Assembly: GCF_016134045.1 (NCBI RefSeq) | Contig: NZ_CP065915.1 | Location: 3,843,001-3,907,000, forward strand | Direction: 5' to 3' | DNA from: Pelagovum pacificum | GTDB lineage: Bacteria; Pseudomonadota; Alphaproteobacteria; Rhodobacterales; Rhodobacteraceae | DNA: 64,000 nt | Shown: in pieces, positions 1 to 6,142 of the stretch | Layout of the letters: each line of letters begins with the position of its first letter | How positions within the stretch are numbered: the first letter of the stretch is position 1 | Position numbers and translations under genes: made by a program | The notes under the pieces: model-generated | What the model saw: the letters and a program-made list of their open reading frames with translations, nothing else | The model's database searches: none | What the model was told of the DNA's origin: nothing

Positions 1-57
1 CGCGGCGCGCTCCGTCATGGACGGCGCGGCGCTGCCGTTGCTCAGGTGGTGGCTCAT
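1..57 (-). CDS. N-terminal fragment of the next gene in the pyrimidine operon (runs off the window)
   Basis: On the minus strand an ATG at 57-55 overlaps the dihydropyrimidinase stop in a 4-nt ATGA junction. The frame stays open for all 19 codons to the window edge and begins MSHHLSNGSAAPSMTERAA. Such overlaps occur throughout this operon, so a translationally coupled downstream gene is likely. In related bacteria this position often holds a pyrimidine/nucleoside ABC transporter subunit or another catabolic enzyme, but 19 residues do not allow a family to be named. Confidence 0.55.
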   Translation of the reverse strand, partial: MSHHLSNGSAAPSMTERAA

Positions 58-1511
58 CAGACCCCCGTCGCCGGGATGCCGGACCGTTCCACCGGGCGTG
101 GCGCGGTGAGGTCTTTCCACTGCGACAGAGCCTTGTTGACGGTGCCGTTCGGGGCGCGCTTCACAAACTCGCCGTGACCCTCCTTCGGCTTCACCTCGCC
201 GTCGACCAGCGCGACGCGGCCCCGAGTGAGGGTGTAGCGGGGCAGACCCTTCACGTGCTTGCCCTCGAAGACGTTGTAGTCGATCGCAGAGACCTGCTTG
301 TCGGCCGTGATCGTCTTTTCCTTCTCCGGATCCCATACGACGATGTCGGCGTCGGCCCCGACCAGGATCGCACCCTTGCGCGGGTAACAGTTCAGGATCT
401 TGGCGATGTTGGTCGATGTGACGGCCACGAACTCGTTCGGGGTCAGCCGTCCGGTGCCCACGCCGTAGGTCCAGAGCATGGGCATCCGGTCCTCGAGCCC
501 GCCGGTGCCGTTCGGGATCTTGGTGAAATCGCCGACGCCGTAGCGCTTCTGATCCGTGGTGAAGGCGCAGTGATCGGTCGCCACCACCGACAGCGTGCCG
601 GACTGAAGGCCGGCCCAGAGACTGTCCTGGTGTTTCTTGTCACGGAACGGCGGGGACATGACGCGACGGGCGGCATGGTCCCAGTCCTGGTTGAAATACT
701 CGGACTCATCGAGCGTCAGGTGCTGGATCAGCGGCTCGCCCCAGACCCGCTTGCCGGCCATCTTGGCCCGCCGGATCGCTTCGTGGCTCTCTTCGCAGGA
801 GGTGTGAACGACGTAGAGCGGCACGCCCGCCATGTCGGCGATCATGATCGCGCGGTTCGTGGCCTCGCCCTCGACCTGGCTGGGGCGGGAATAGGCGTGG
901 GCCTCGGGGCCGGTATTGCCGGCTGCGAGCAGCTTGGCCGACAGTTCCGCGACGACGTCACCGTTCTCGGCATGGACCATCGCGATGGCGCCGAGTTCGG
1001 CCAGGCGCTGGAACGACGAATACATCTCGTCGTCGTTGACCATCAGCGCGTCCTTGTAGGCCATGAAGTGTTTGAAGGTGTTGATCCCCCGCTCCTTCAC
1101 GACTGTCTCCATCTCGTTGAAGACCTGCTCGCTCCACCACGTGACGGCCATGTGGAAAGAGTAGTCGCAATGGGCGCGGGTCGACTTGTTGTCCCACATC
1201 TGGATCGCGTCGAGCAGACCCTGTCCCGGCTGCGGAAGCGCGAAATCGACGACCATCGTCGTGCCGCCGGCGAGCGCGGCCTGCGTGCCGCTGTCGAAAT
1301 CGTCGGTGGAGTAGGTGCCCATGAACGGCATCTCGAGGTGCGTGTGCGGGTCGATCCCGCCGGGCATCACGTAGCAGCCGGTCGCGTCGAGGACCTCGTC
1401 GCCTTTCAGGTCGGGGCCGATCTCGACGATCTTGCCGCCCTCGACCAAGACGTCGGCCTCGTAGGTCAGGTCCGCCGTGACGATGGTGCCGTTCTTGATG
1501 ACGGTGGTCAT
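57..1511 (-). CDS. hydA: Dihydropyrimidinase / D-hydantoinase
   Basis: Cytosolic zinc amidohydrolase of 484 residues, normal for the family. It opens the ring of dihydrouracil/dihydrothymine (and 5-substituted hydantoins) to N-carbamoyl-beta-amino acids, the second step of reductive pyrimidine degradation. Seen: the metal-binding GGIDPHTHLEMP motif near residues 51-62, FKHFMAYK near 146-153 whose last Lys should be the carboxylated metal bridge, later VHAENGD and VVHTSCEESH histidine motifs, and the ATDHCAF aspartate motif. The ATG at 1511 has GGGAG about 8 nt upstream. It lies in the same operon as the M20 amidase (2878-4131) that would hydrolyse its product, both downstream of a RutR operator. 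The exact substrate (dihydropyrimidine versus hydantoin) cannot be read from sequence; the RutR site favours pyrimidines. Confidence 0.93.
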   Translation of the reverse strand: MTTVIKNGTIVTADLTYEADVLVEGGKIVEIGPDLKGDEVLDATGCYVMPGGIDPHTHLEMPFMGTYSTDDFDSGTQAALAGGTTMVVDFALPQPGQGLLDAIQMWDNKSTRAHCDYSFHMAVTWWSEQVFNEMETVVKERGINTFKHFMAYKDALMVNDDEMYSSFQRLAELGAIAMVHAENGDVVAELSAKLLAAGNTGPEAHAYSRPSQVEGEATNRAIMIADMAGVPLYVVHTSCEESHEAIRRAKMAGKRVWGEPLIQHLTLDESEYFNQDWDHAARRVMSPPFRDKKHQDSLWAGLQSGTLSVVATDHCAFTTDQKRYGVGDFTKIPNGTGGLEDRMPMLWTYGVGTGRLTPNEFVAVTSTNIAKILNCYPRKGAILVGADADIVVWDPEKEKTITADKQVSAIDYNVFEGKHVKGLPRYTLTRGRVALVDGEVKPKEGHGEFVKRAPNGTVNKALSQWKDLTAPRPVERSGIPATGV

Positions 1512-1557
1512 GGGTCGTTCTCCCTGTTTCGTGCTTCGCCCCGGCGGACCGGGACGT

Positions 1558-2187
1558 TCACCAGTCGCGTGCCTCGCACGCCGTGATTAGGTCTTCAGCG
1601 GACAGGCCGGCCGATGCGAAGGCGCTGCCTTCGACAAGGCTGCAGGCCTGTGCCGCGTAGTCGATTTCCATCTCGTAGACGTCTTCGAACATGCCGTTGG
1701 CGGTGGTCATTGCCGTCTCGTAGTATACGGCGGCGCTGCTGCGCTCGTTGTTGATGATGAGCCCGTCGCGCAGTTCGATGCTGGCCGCGCCGAACCCGCC
1801 GAGGTCGCCCATGTAGGACCAGCCCGCCTCGGTCGGCGTCCAGACCTGGTTGTAGATGTTCACCATGCCGGCGGAGTAGGGCACGAACAGCTCCGCCGTG
1901 CCGTCGCCGGTGATGTCGCGCAGCTCGGGCGCGGTGTTCACGCCCTCCACATCGATGACGGGCGAGGTGAAGAGTACGGTCTCACTGTCGAGCTCGATGA
2001 AGGCGAGTTGCCAGAGGCCCTCGTCGCCGGTGTAGTCGAAGACGAGGCGAGCCTCGCCGCGACCGGGCAAGGAGCAGTCGACACCGCCGGCATCGCCGGG
2101 CTCGAGCGTGTCACAAGCCGGCAGGGCCTCCTGAGCCGCAGCGCCCGTGGCCGCCAGCGCGACGAGAATGGACAGGACCGTTTTCAT
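1558..2187 (-). CDS. Secreted/periplasmic protein of unknown function
   Basis: Predicted 209-residue exported protein. The start is set at the ATG at 2187 (MKTVLSILVALAATGAAAQ), which gives a clean signal peptide with an AAAQ cleavage region, has GAGGAG about 8 nt upstream and overlaps the preceding lipoprotein stop as ATGA; a start nine bases earlier is also open. The mature part is acidic. It contains LRDITGDGTAELFVPYSAG, resembling an isolated FG-GAP/VCBS-type calcium-binding loop, and several cysteines. It sits between the mini-lipoproteins and dihydropyrimidinase in a tightly packed minus-strand operon, so it is probably co-regulated by RutR. I do not recognise a family, and its link to pyrimidine use is positional only. 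Confidence 0.75.
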   Translation of the reverse strand: MKTVLSILVALAATGAAAQEALPACDTLEPGDAGGVDCSLPGRGEARLVFDYTGDEGLWQLAFIELDSETVLFTSPVIDVEGVNTAPELRDITGDGTAELFVPYSAGMVNIYNQVWTPTEAGWSYMGDLGGFGAASIELRDGLIINNERSSAAVYYETAMTTANGMFEDVYEMEIDYAAQACSLVEGSAFASAGLSAEDLITACEARDW

Positions 2188-2372
2188 GCCAGGCACTCCT
2201 CGATGATCGTCTCTCCGCCGTCGGGCGTGTAGCGGGAGCAGCTTTCCCGCGTCGGGGCGGGCGGCTCCATCGTACCGGCGGGCATCGGGAACGCACCCGG
2301 CGGCGGGCCGGGACGCGGCGGGCTACAAGCGGCTGCGAGAAGCAGCGGTAGCAGTAGAATGACTTTTTTCAT
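2184..2372 (-). CDS. Small lipoprotein 3 of a tandem set
   Basis: Encodes 62 residues. The ATG at 2372 gives MKKVILLLPLLLAAACSPP, a textbook lipoprotein signal with an LAAAC lipobox; an in-frame TTG lies one codon upstream. The mature part is Pro-rich (PRPGPPPGAFPMP), followed by ESCSRYTPDGGETIIEECLA, which carries two further cysteines about 16 residues apart. The stop overlaps the next gene's ATG (ATGA at 2184-2187). It is the third of three adjacent mini-lipoproteins (2669-2881, 2389-2610, this one) that share a short Pro-rich linker and a C-terminal Cys pair around aromatic residues. Function unknown; probably anchored in the outer-membrane inner leaflet. Confidence 0.75.
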   Translation of the reverse strand: MKKVILLLPLLLAAACSPPRPGPPPGAFPMPAGTMEPPAPTRESCSRYTPDGGETIIEECLA

Positions 2373-2388
2373 CAATGACGTCGCCTTC

Positions 2389-2610
2389 TTACATAATGCA
2401 GTTCAGCAGCACCTCTTCGCCGCGGTCGTTCCTGTAGAAATAGCAGGGACCGCCCGGAGGCTCCGATGAGCGGCTGTAGACTTCGGAGGGCGAAACGCCC
2501 GGCGGCAGCTCCTCGAGTATACCGGCGGGAACAGGCTCCACCGGCATGGAAGGATCGGGCTGACACGCGGCCAATCCGAGCGGAAGAAGGAGGAGGCCGA
2601 AGACCCTCAC
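2389..2610 (-). CDS. Small lipoprotein 2 of a tandem set
   Basis: Predicted 73-residue lipoprotein from a GTG at 2610: VRVFGLLLLPLGLAACQPDP, with an LAAC lipobox. A long upstream in-frame extension exists but is out of character (Arg/Ser-rich, shadowing the upstream genes), so I reject it. The GTG has no obvious Shine-Dalgarno; it overlaps the TGA of a 21-codon ORF (2607-2672), so translation may be coupled through that ORF. The C-terminal half, ILEELPPGVSPSEVY ... GPCYFYRNDRGEEVLLNCIM, resembles lipoprotein 1 (LPEGVPISDTLQ ... GCWAYYY ... ICT): a PxGV segment, then Cys-aromatic-Tyr, then a C-terminal Cys. Function unknown. Confidence 0.65.
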   Translation of the reverse strand: MRVFGLLLLPLGLAACQPDPSMPVEPVPAGILEELPPGVSPSEVYSRSSEPPGGPCYFYRNDRGEEVLLNCIM

Positions 2611-2672
2611 GCCGGTATCAGCGCGACGGGTCGCGGTGCCTTGAAGTCGCGGTTCTGAAGCTGAATGGTCAT
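2607..2672 (-). CDS. 21-codon coupling ORF between two lipoprotein genes
   Basis: The minus-strand ATG at 2672-2670 overlaps the stop of lipoprotein 1 (ATGA), and its TGA at 2609-2607 overlaps the GTG start of lipoprotein 2 (GTGA). The peptide starts MTIQLQNRDF and ends PVALIPA, with no signal peptide. The exact overlaps at both ends suggest it passes terminating ribosomes from lipoprotein 1 to the Shine-Dalgarno-poor start of lipoprotein 2. It may have no product function, or may be the remnant of an older gene start. Too short for coding statistics. Confidence 0.35.
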   Translation of the reverse strand: MTIQLQNRDFKAPRPVALIPA

Positions 2673-2881
2673 GTACAGATCCTCTGGCCAGACGGTCCCT
2701 CGATCGAGAGGATAACGTCGATCTGGTAGTAATAGGCCCAGCATCCGTCATTGAGTTGCAGCGTGTCGCTGATCGGGACGCCCTCGGGCAGGTTCGCGCG
2801 GACAACGTCGGGCACATCGACCGGCACTACCGCCTCTGTCGCGCAGGCCGCGAGCAGAGTGAGCGGCGCGAGCCACTTCAC
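2669..2881 (-). CDS. Small lipoprotein 1 of a tandem set
   Basis: Encodes 70 residues from a GTG at 2881 (VKWLAPLTLLAACATEAVVP), with an LAAC lipobox right after a short hydrophobic stretch. The GTG overlaps the M20 amidase stop as GTGA, so the gene is almost certainly translationally coupled to that enzyme. The mature part runs VVPVDVPDVV, then LPEGVPISDTLQLNDGCWAY with YYQ following, ending QRICT. The two C-terminal cysteines could form a disulfide. The sequence is related in layout to lipoproteins 2 and 3. No known family recognised; the position inside a RutR operon is the only functional clue. Confidence 0.72.
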   Translation of the reverse strand: MKWLAPLTLLAACATEAVVPVDVPDVVRANLPEGVPISDTLQLNDGCWAYYYQIDVILSIEGPSGQRICT

Positions 2882-4131
2882 TCGACGATCTCCGCCGTCT
2901 CGACGACCGCGTGGAACAGCACGTCGGCCCCGGCCTTGGCCCAGTCCTTGCTGATCTCCTCGGCCTCGTTGTGGGACAGGCCGTCGACGCAGGGACACAT
3001 CACCATCGCCGTCGGAGCGACCTGGTTGATCCAGCAGGCGTCGTGGCCGGCGCCGGAAATCAGGTTCATGTGGCTGTAGCCGAGCCGATCCGCCGCGTTG
3101 CGGACGGCGGTCACGCAGCCGGCGTCGAACTCCACCGGATCGAAGCCGCCGACCTTCTCGAACTCGACCGAGAGGCCCATCTGCTCGCAAATCTCGGTCG
3201 CTTCCTCGCGGAGGCGGCGCTCCATGTCCTCGATCACCTCCAGCTCGGGCGAGCGGAAGTCGACGGTGAAGACCGCCTTGCCCGGGATCACGTTGCGGCT
3301 GTTGGGATAGACATTGATCTGGCCCGCCGCGCCCACGGCGTGGGGCTTGTGGCTCCACGCGATCGCGTCGACCCGCTCCAGCACGCGGGCCATGCCGAGG
3401 CCGGCGTTCTTGCGCATCGGCATCGGAGTGGAGCCGGTGTGCGCCTCCTTCCCGGTGATCGTGACCTGCGTCCAGCTGAGGCCCTGACCGTGAGTGACCA
3501 CGCCGATGTCGGTCTTCTCGGCCTCGAGGATCGGGCCCTGTTCGATGTGCAACTCGAAGAACGCGTGCATCTTGCGCGCGCCGACCTCCTCGTCGCCCTT
3601 CCAGCCGATACGTTCCAGTTCAGACCCGAAGGCCTTGCCGTCCGCGTCGGTGCGGTCATAGGCCCAGTCCTGCGTGTGAACGCCGGCAAAGACGCCGGAC
3701 GACAGCATGGCCGGGGCGAAGCGGGTGCCTTCCTCGTTCGTCCAGTTGGTCACGACGATCGGGTGCTTCGTCTTGATGTTCAGGTCATTGAGCGAGCGGA
3801 TGATCTCGAGCGCGCCGAGCACACCGAGCACGCCGTCGTACTTGCCGCCGGTCGGCTGCGTGTCGAGGTGCGAGCCTACATAGACCGGCAGCGCGTCCGG
3901 ATCGGTGCCGTCGCGCCGGGCGAACATGTTGCCCATCTGGTCGAGGCCCATCGTGCAGCCCGCGTCCTCGCACCATGTCTGGAACAGCGCGCGGCCTTCC
4001 GCATCGGCATCCGTGAGGGTCTGTCGGTTGTTGCCGCCGGCAATGCCGGGGCCGATCTTCGCCATCTCCATGAGGCTGTCCCAGAGCCTGTCGCCATTGA
4101 TCGTGAGGTTCGCGGCGGGGGCTGCAGGCAT
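2878..4131 (-). CDS. M20-family N-carbamoyl-amino-acid hydrolase / beta-ureidopropionase
   Basis: Binuclear zinc amidase of 417 residues that would remove the carbamoyl group from N-carbamoyl-beta-alanine or N-carbamoyl amino acids, releasing CO2 and ammonia after dihydropyrimidinase has acted. Seen: GSHLDTQPTGGKYDGVLG (metal-binding His near 88 and Asp near 99), the NEEG catalytic/metal Glu pair near 133-134, FELHIEQGP near 195 and GHDAC near the C terminus, all hallmarks of the HyuC/AmaB family. The start at 4131 is chosen because AGGAGAG lies about 5 nt upstream; a longer frame to 4200 begins with a TTG inside the RutR operator and is unlikely. First gene of the operon; its stop overlaps the start of lipoprotein 1. 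Bacterial beta-ureidopropionase versus stereospecific carbamoylase cannot be separated by eye. Confidence 0.9.
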   Translation of the reverse strand: MPAAPAANLTINGDRLWDSLMEMAKIGPGIAGGNNRQTLTDADAEGRALFQTWCEDAGCTMGLDQMGNMFARRDGTDPDALPVYVGSHLDTQPTGGKYDGVLGVLGALEIIRSLNDLNIKTKHPIVVTNWTNEEGTRFAPAMLSSGVFAGVHTQDWAYDRTDADGKAFGSELERIGWKGDEEVGARKMHAFFELHIEQGPILEAEKTDIGVVTHGQGLSWTQVTITGKEAHTGSTPMPMRKNAGLGMARVLERVDAIAWSHKPHAVGAAGQINVYPNSRNVIPGKAVFTVDFRSPELEVIEDMERRLREEATEICEQMGLSVEFEKVGGFDPVEFDAGCVTAVRNAADRLGYSHMNLISGAGHDACWINQVAPTAMVMCPCVDGLSHNEAEEISKDWAKAGADVLFHAVVETAEIVE

Positions 4132-4183
4132 GCTCTCTCCTGTCGGCATGGCTGGTGCGCCTCGGACCCGGCGCACCTTCTGA

Positions 4184-4201
4184 TTTGACCATCTGGTCAA
4201 A
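4184..4201. promoter_or_regulatory. RutR operator
   Basis: Perfect inverted repeat TTTGACCA-TC-TGGTCAAA (8-bp arms, 2-bp centre). Its core equals the published RutR consensus TTGACCAnnTGGTCAA. It sits between the M20 amidase and the rutR-like gene at 4322, just downstream of a -35/-10 pair for the amidase operon, so a bound repressor would cover the transcription start. Confidence 0.9.
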
Positions 4202-4204
4202 CTG

Positions 4205-4232
4205 ACGCTACCAGAGCCGAAAGGTCAGTCAA
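4205..4232 (-). promoter_or_regulatory. Candidate sigma-70 promoter of the pyrimidine operon
   Basis: On the minus strand, TTGACT (4232-4227) and TAGCGT (4210-4205) are separated by 16 bp. The expected start near 4198 falls inside the RutR palindrome. The -10 is only a moderate match. Confidence 0.45.
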
Positions 4233-4321
4233 GGCGGCGGAGGCTGTCAGCGGCCCCGAAGTGCCCGCTCGACGGGCAAATGCACAGTTGGTCGGCAGTG
4301 GCCCTCGCGATACGGATAGAT

Positions 4322-4936
4322 ATGACCGCCGAGACCCGGATCCAGAAGAAGAACAGGGAAGCGATCCTCGACGCGGGGCTCGAAGCGTTTTCCGAAGCGG
4401 GCTTTCGCGGTGCGACCCTCGACCGGATCGCCAGCGGGGCCGGGCTGTCGAAGCCGAACCTGCTGTATTACTTTCCGTCGAAAGAGGCGATCTACACTGC
4501 CCTGCTGGAAGAGTTGCTGTCGATCTGGCTCGCGCCGCTGCAGGCGCTCGACCCCGAGGGCGACCCGATGGAGGAACTGCTTCTCTACGTGGACCGCAAG
4601 CTCGCCCTGTCCCGCGACTACCCGCGTGAGAGCCGCCTGTTCGCCAACGAGGTCCTGCAAGGCGCGCCCCACATCCTCGGCGCGCTCGAAGGAGAGCTGC
4701 GCGACATGGTCGATCACGCGTCGTCCGTGATCCAGAGGTGGGTGTCGGAAGGGCGGATCGCGGCGCTCGACCCGACGCACCTGATCTTCTCGGTCTGGGC
4801 GCTGACTCAGCATTACGCGGATTTCGACGTGCAAATACGTGCGGTACGCGGCAATACAGACCCATTCGACGGCGCCGGGCCGCATCTTGACCTTCTGTTC
4901 CGGCGTTTCCTCGCTCCCGGCGGCGATACCGCTTGA
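4322..4936 (+). CDS. rutR: RutR-type TetR-family regulator of pyrimidine catabolism
   Basis: Predicted 204-residue TetR repressor, close to E. coli RutR (212). The N-terminal helix-turn-helix (about residues 5-55) reads AILDAGLEAFSEAGFRGATL followed by DRIASGAGLSKPNLLYYF and SKEAIY. The C-terminal part contains ESRLFANEVLQGAP, the RutR-like segment of the ligand/dimer domain. I start at the ATG at 4322 (MTAETRIQKKN), since the upstream extension lacks TetR character. It is divergent from the operon behind the operator at 4184-4201, 120 bp away. RutR responds to uracil (and thymine in E. coli), releasing DNA; that response is inferred here. Confidence 0.88.
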   Translation: MTAETRIQKKNREAILDAGLEAFSEAGFRGATLDRIASGAGLSKPNLLYYFPSKEAIYTALLEELLSIWLAPLQALDPEGDPMEELLLYVDRKLALSRDYPRESRLFANEVLQGAPHILGALEGELRDMVDHASSVIQRWVSEGRIAALDPTHLIFSVWALTQHYADFDVQIRAVRGNTDPFDGAGPHLDLLFRRFLAPGGDTA

Positions 4937-4993
4937 ACTGCTATGTCCTTGGTCTAGGAATGACCTCTAAATTTCGATCCGGCCTTTCTCATT

Positions 4994-6082
4994 ATGCGTG
5001 CTGACGAACACCCACAGGAATCCAAGAGGCTCGAAGAGCTGGCGTCGTATGACATCCTCGACACGCCCCAGGACGTGGCGTTCGACGATATCGTCGGCCT
5101 CGCAACCCGGATCTGCGAAGCGCCGGTCGGGCTTATCAGCCTCGTCGCCGAGGGTCGTCAGTGGTTCAAGTCGGAGCAGGGGCTCGGCGAACCGGAGACG
5201 GACCTCGACCGGTCGATCTGCGCCCATGCGATCCAACAGTCCGACATCTTCGAAATTCCGGACACGCTGAAGGACGAGCGGACGCTCGACAATCCGATCT
5301 GCGTCGGCGACCCGAACCTGCGGTTCTATGCCGGTGCGCCACTGATCACGTCGTCCGGACTGCCGCTCGGCACGCTCTGTATTCTCGACTACAAGCCGCG
5401 CACCCTGACGGACCTGCAGAAGACGACCCTCCGCATCCTCGCCGACCAGGTCGTCGCACGGATGGAAGGCAAGCGGGCGCTGCGCCTTGCCGAGGTCCAG
5501 CAGAAGGAAGTCGACCACCGGGTGAAGAACTCGCTCCAGTCGATCGCCTCCTACGCCCGGTTGCTCGGCCTCGACGCCAAGGAGGAGGAGACGAAGCTTG
5601 CGCTTTCGACCCTGCGCAGCCGGATCGAGACTGTCGCGGCACTGCACGAGGCGCTCTACCAGTCCGGCACGGACTCGCTGATCGACCTCGGCAACTACCT
5701 CTCCCGGGTGACCCGGCTGCTGCAGAACAACACGCCGGACAACATCCGCATCAAGCTTGATCCGGTGAAGGCGCGGGTTCATTCGCGGACCGCGACGGCC
5801 TGTGCCGTGATCCTGAACGAAGTCGTCGCCAATGCCGTGAAGCACGCCTTCCCGGACGGACAGGACGGCGAGGTCACGATCCGCTGCGAACGGGACGCGG
5901 ATGATTATCGGCTGGTCTGCATCGACAACGGCGTCGGCATGGATGACGAGGCGACCCCGGGACTCGGCCTGCGGATCATCGACTCCGCGGTGAACCAGCT
6001 CGGCGGCGAGCTCGAGCGTCTGACGCTCGACACCGGCGGGCACGGTATTGCCATCACCCTTCCCATGACCGTCGACGACTGA
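4994..6082 (+). CDS. GAF-domain sensor histidine kinase, HisKA_2 family
   Basis: Soluble 362-residue kinase with no membrane segment. Residues about 20-155 look like a GAF domain (ILDTPQDVAFDDIVGLAT, then LISLVAEGRQWFKS, RSICAHAI and FYAGAPL). Residues about 170-245 form a HisKA_2 dimerisation/phosphoacceptor region with His175 in VDHRVKNSLQS. A HATPase_c domain follows with NEVVANAVKHAFPDG, DNGVGMDDE and GLGLRII. This class often feeds PhyR/EcfG general-stress or light/redox pathways in Alphaproteobacteria. No response regulator is encoded next to it, so its partner is unknown. It starts 58 nt after rutR, and a sugar ABC operon follows 60 nt later, which may be coincidental. Confidence 0.88.
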   Translation: MRADEHPQESKRLEELASYDILDTPQDVAFDDIVGLATRICEAPVGLISLVAEGRQWFKSEQGLGEPETDLDRSICAHAIQQSDIFEIPDTLKDERTLDNPICVGDPNLRFYAGAPLITSSGLPLGTLCILDYKPRTLTDLQKTTLRILADQVVARMEGKRALRLAEVQQKEVDHRVKNSLQSIASYARLLGLDAKEEETKLALSTLRSRIETVAALHEALYQSGTDSLIDLGNYLSRVTRLLQNNTPDNIRIKLDPVKARVHSRTATACAVILNEVVANAVKHAFPDGQDGEVTIRCERDADDYRLVCIDNGVGMDDEATPGLGLRIIDSAVNQLGGELERLTLDTGGHGIAITLPMTVDD

Positions 6083-6142
6083 CCTCAGACGGGCATTGAC
6101 AGCCTCGGCGCTACCGCTAACGGTGTGGCGCGAGGAGGACTT

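Noticed and set aside
174..1586. A 470-codon plus-strand ORF opposite dihydropyrimidinase
   Set aside because: It is the antisense of hydA and has the His/Val/Arg-rich composition typical of antisense frames in GC-rich DNA; no motif or ribosome site.
2389..2817. 142-codon version of small lipoprotein 2
   Set aside because: The extension lacks any signal or motif and overlaps lipoprotein 1; the GTG at 2610 gives a clean lipoprotein signal.
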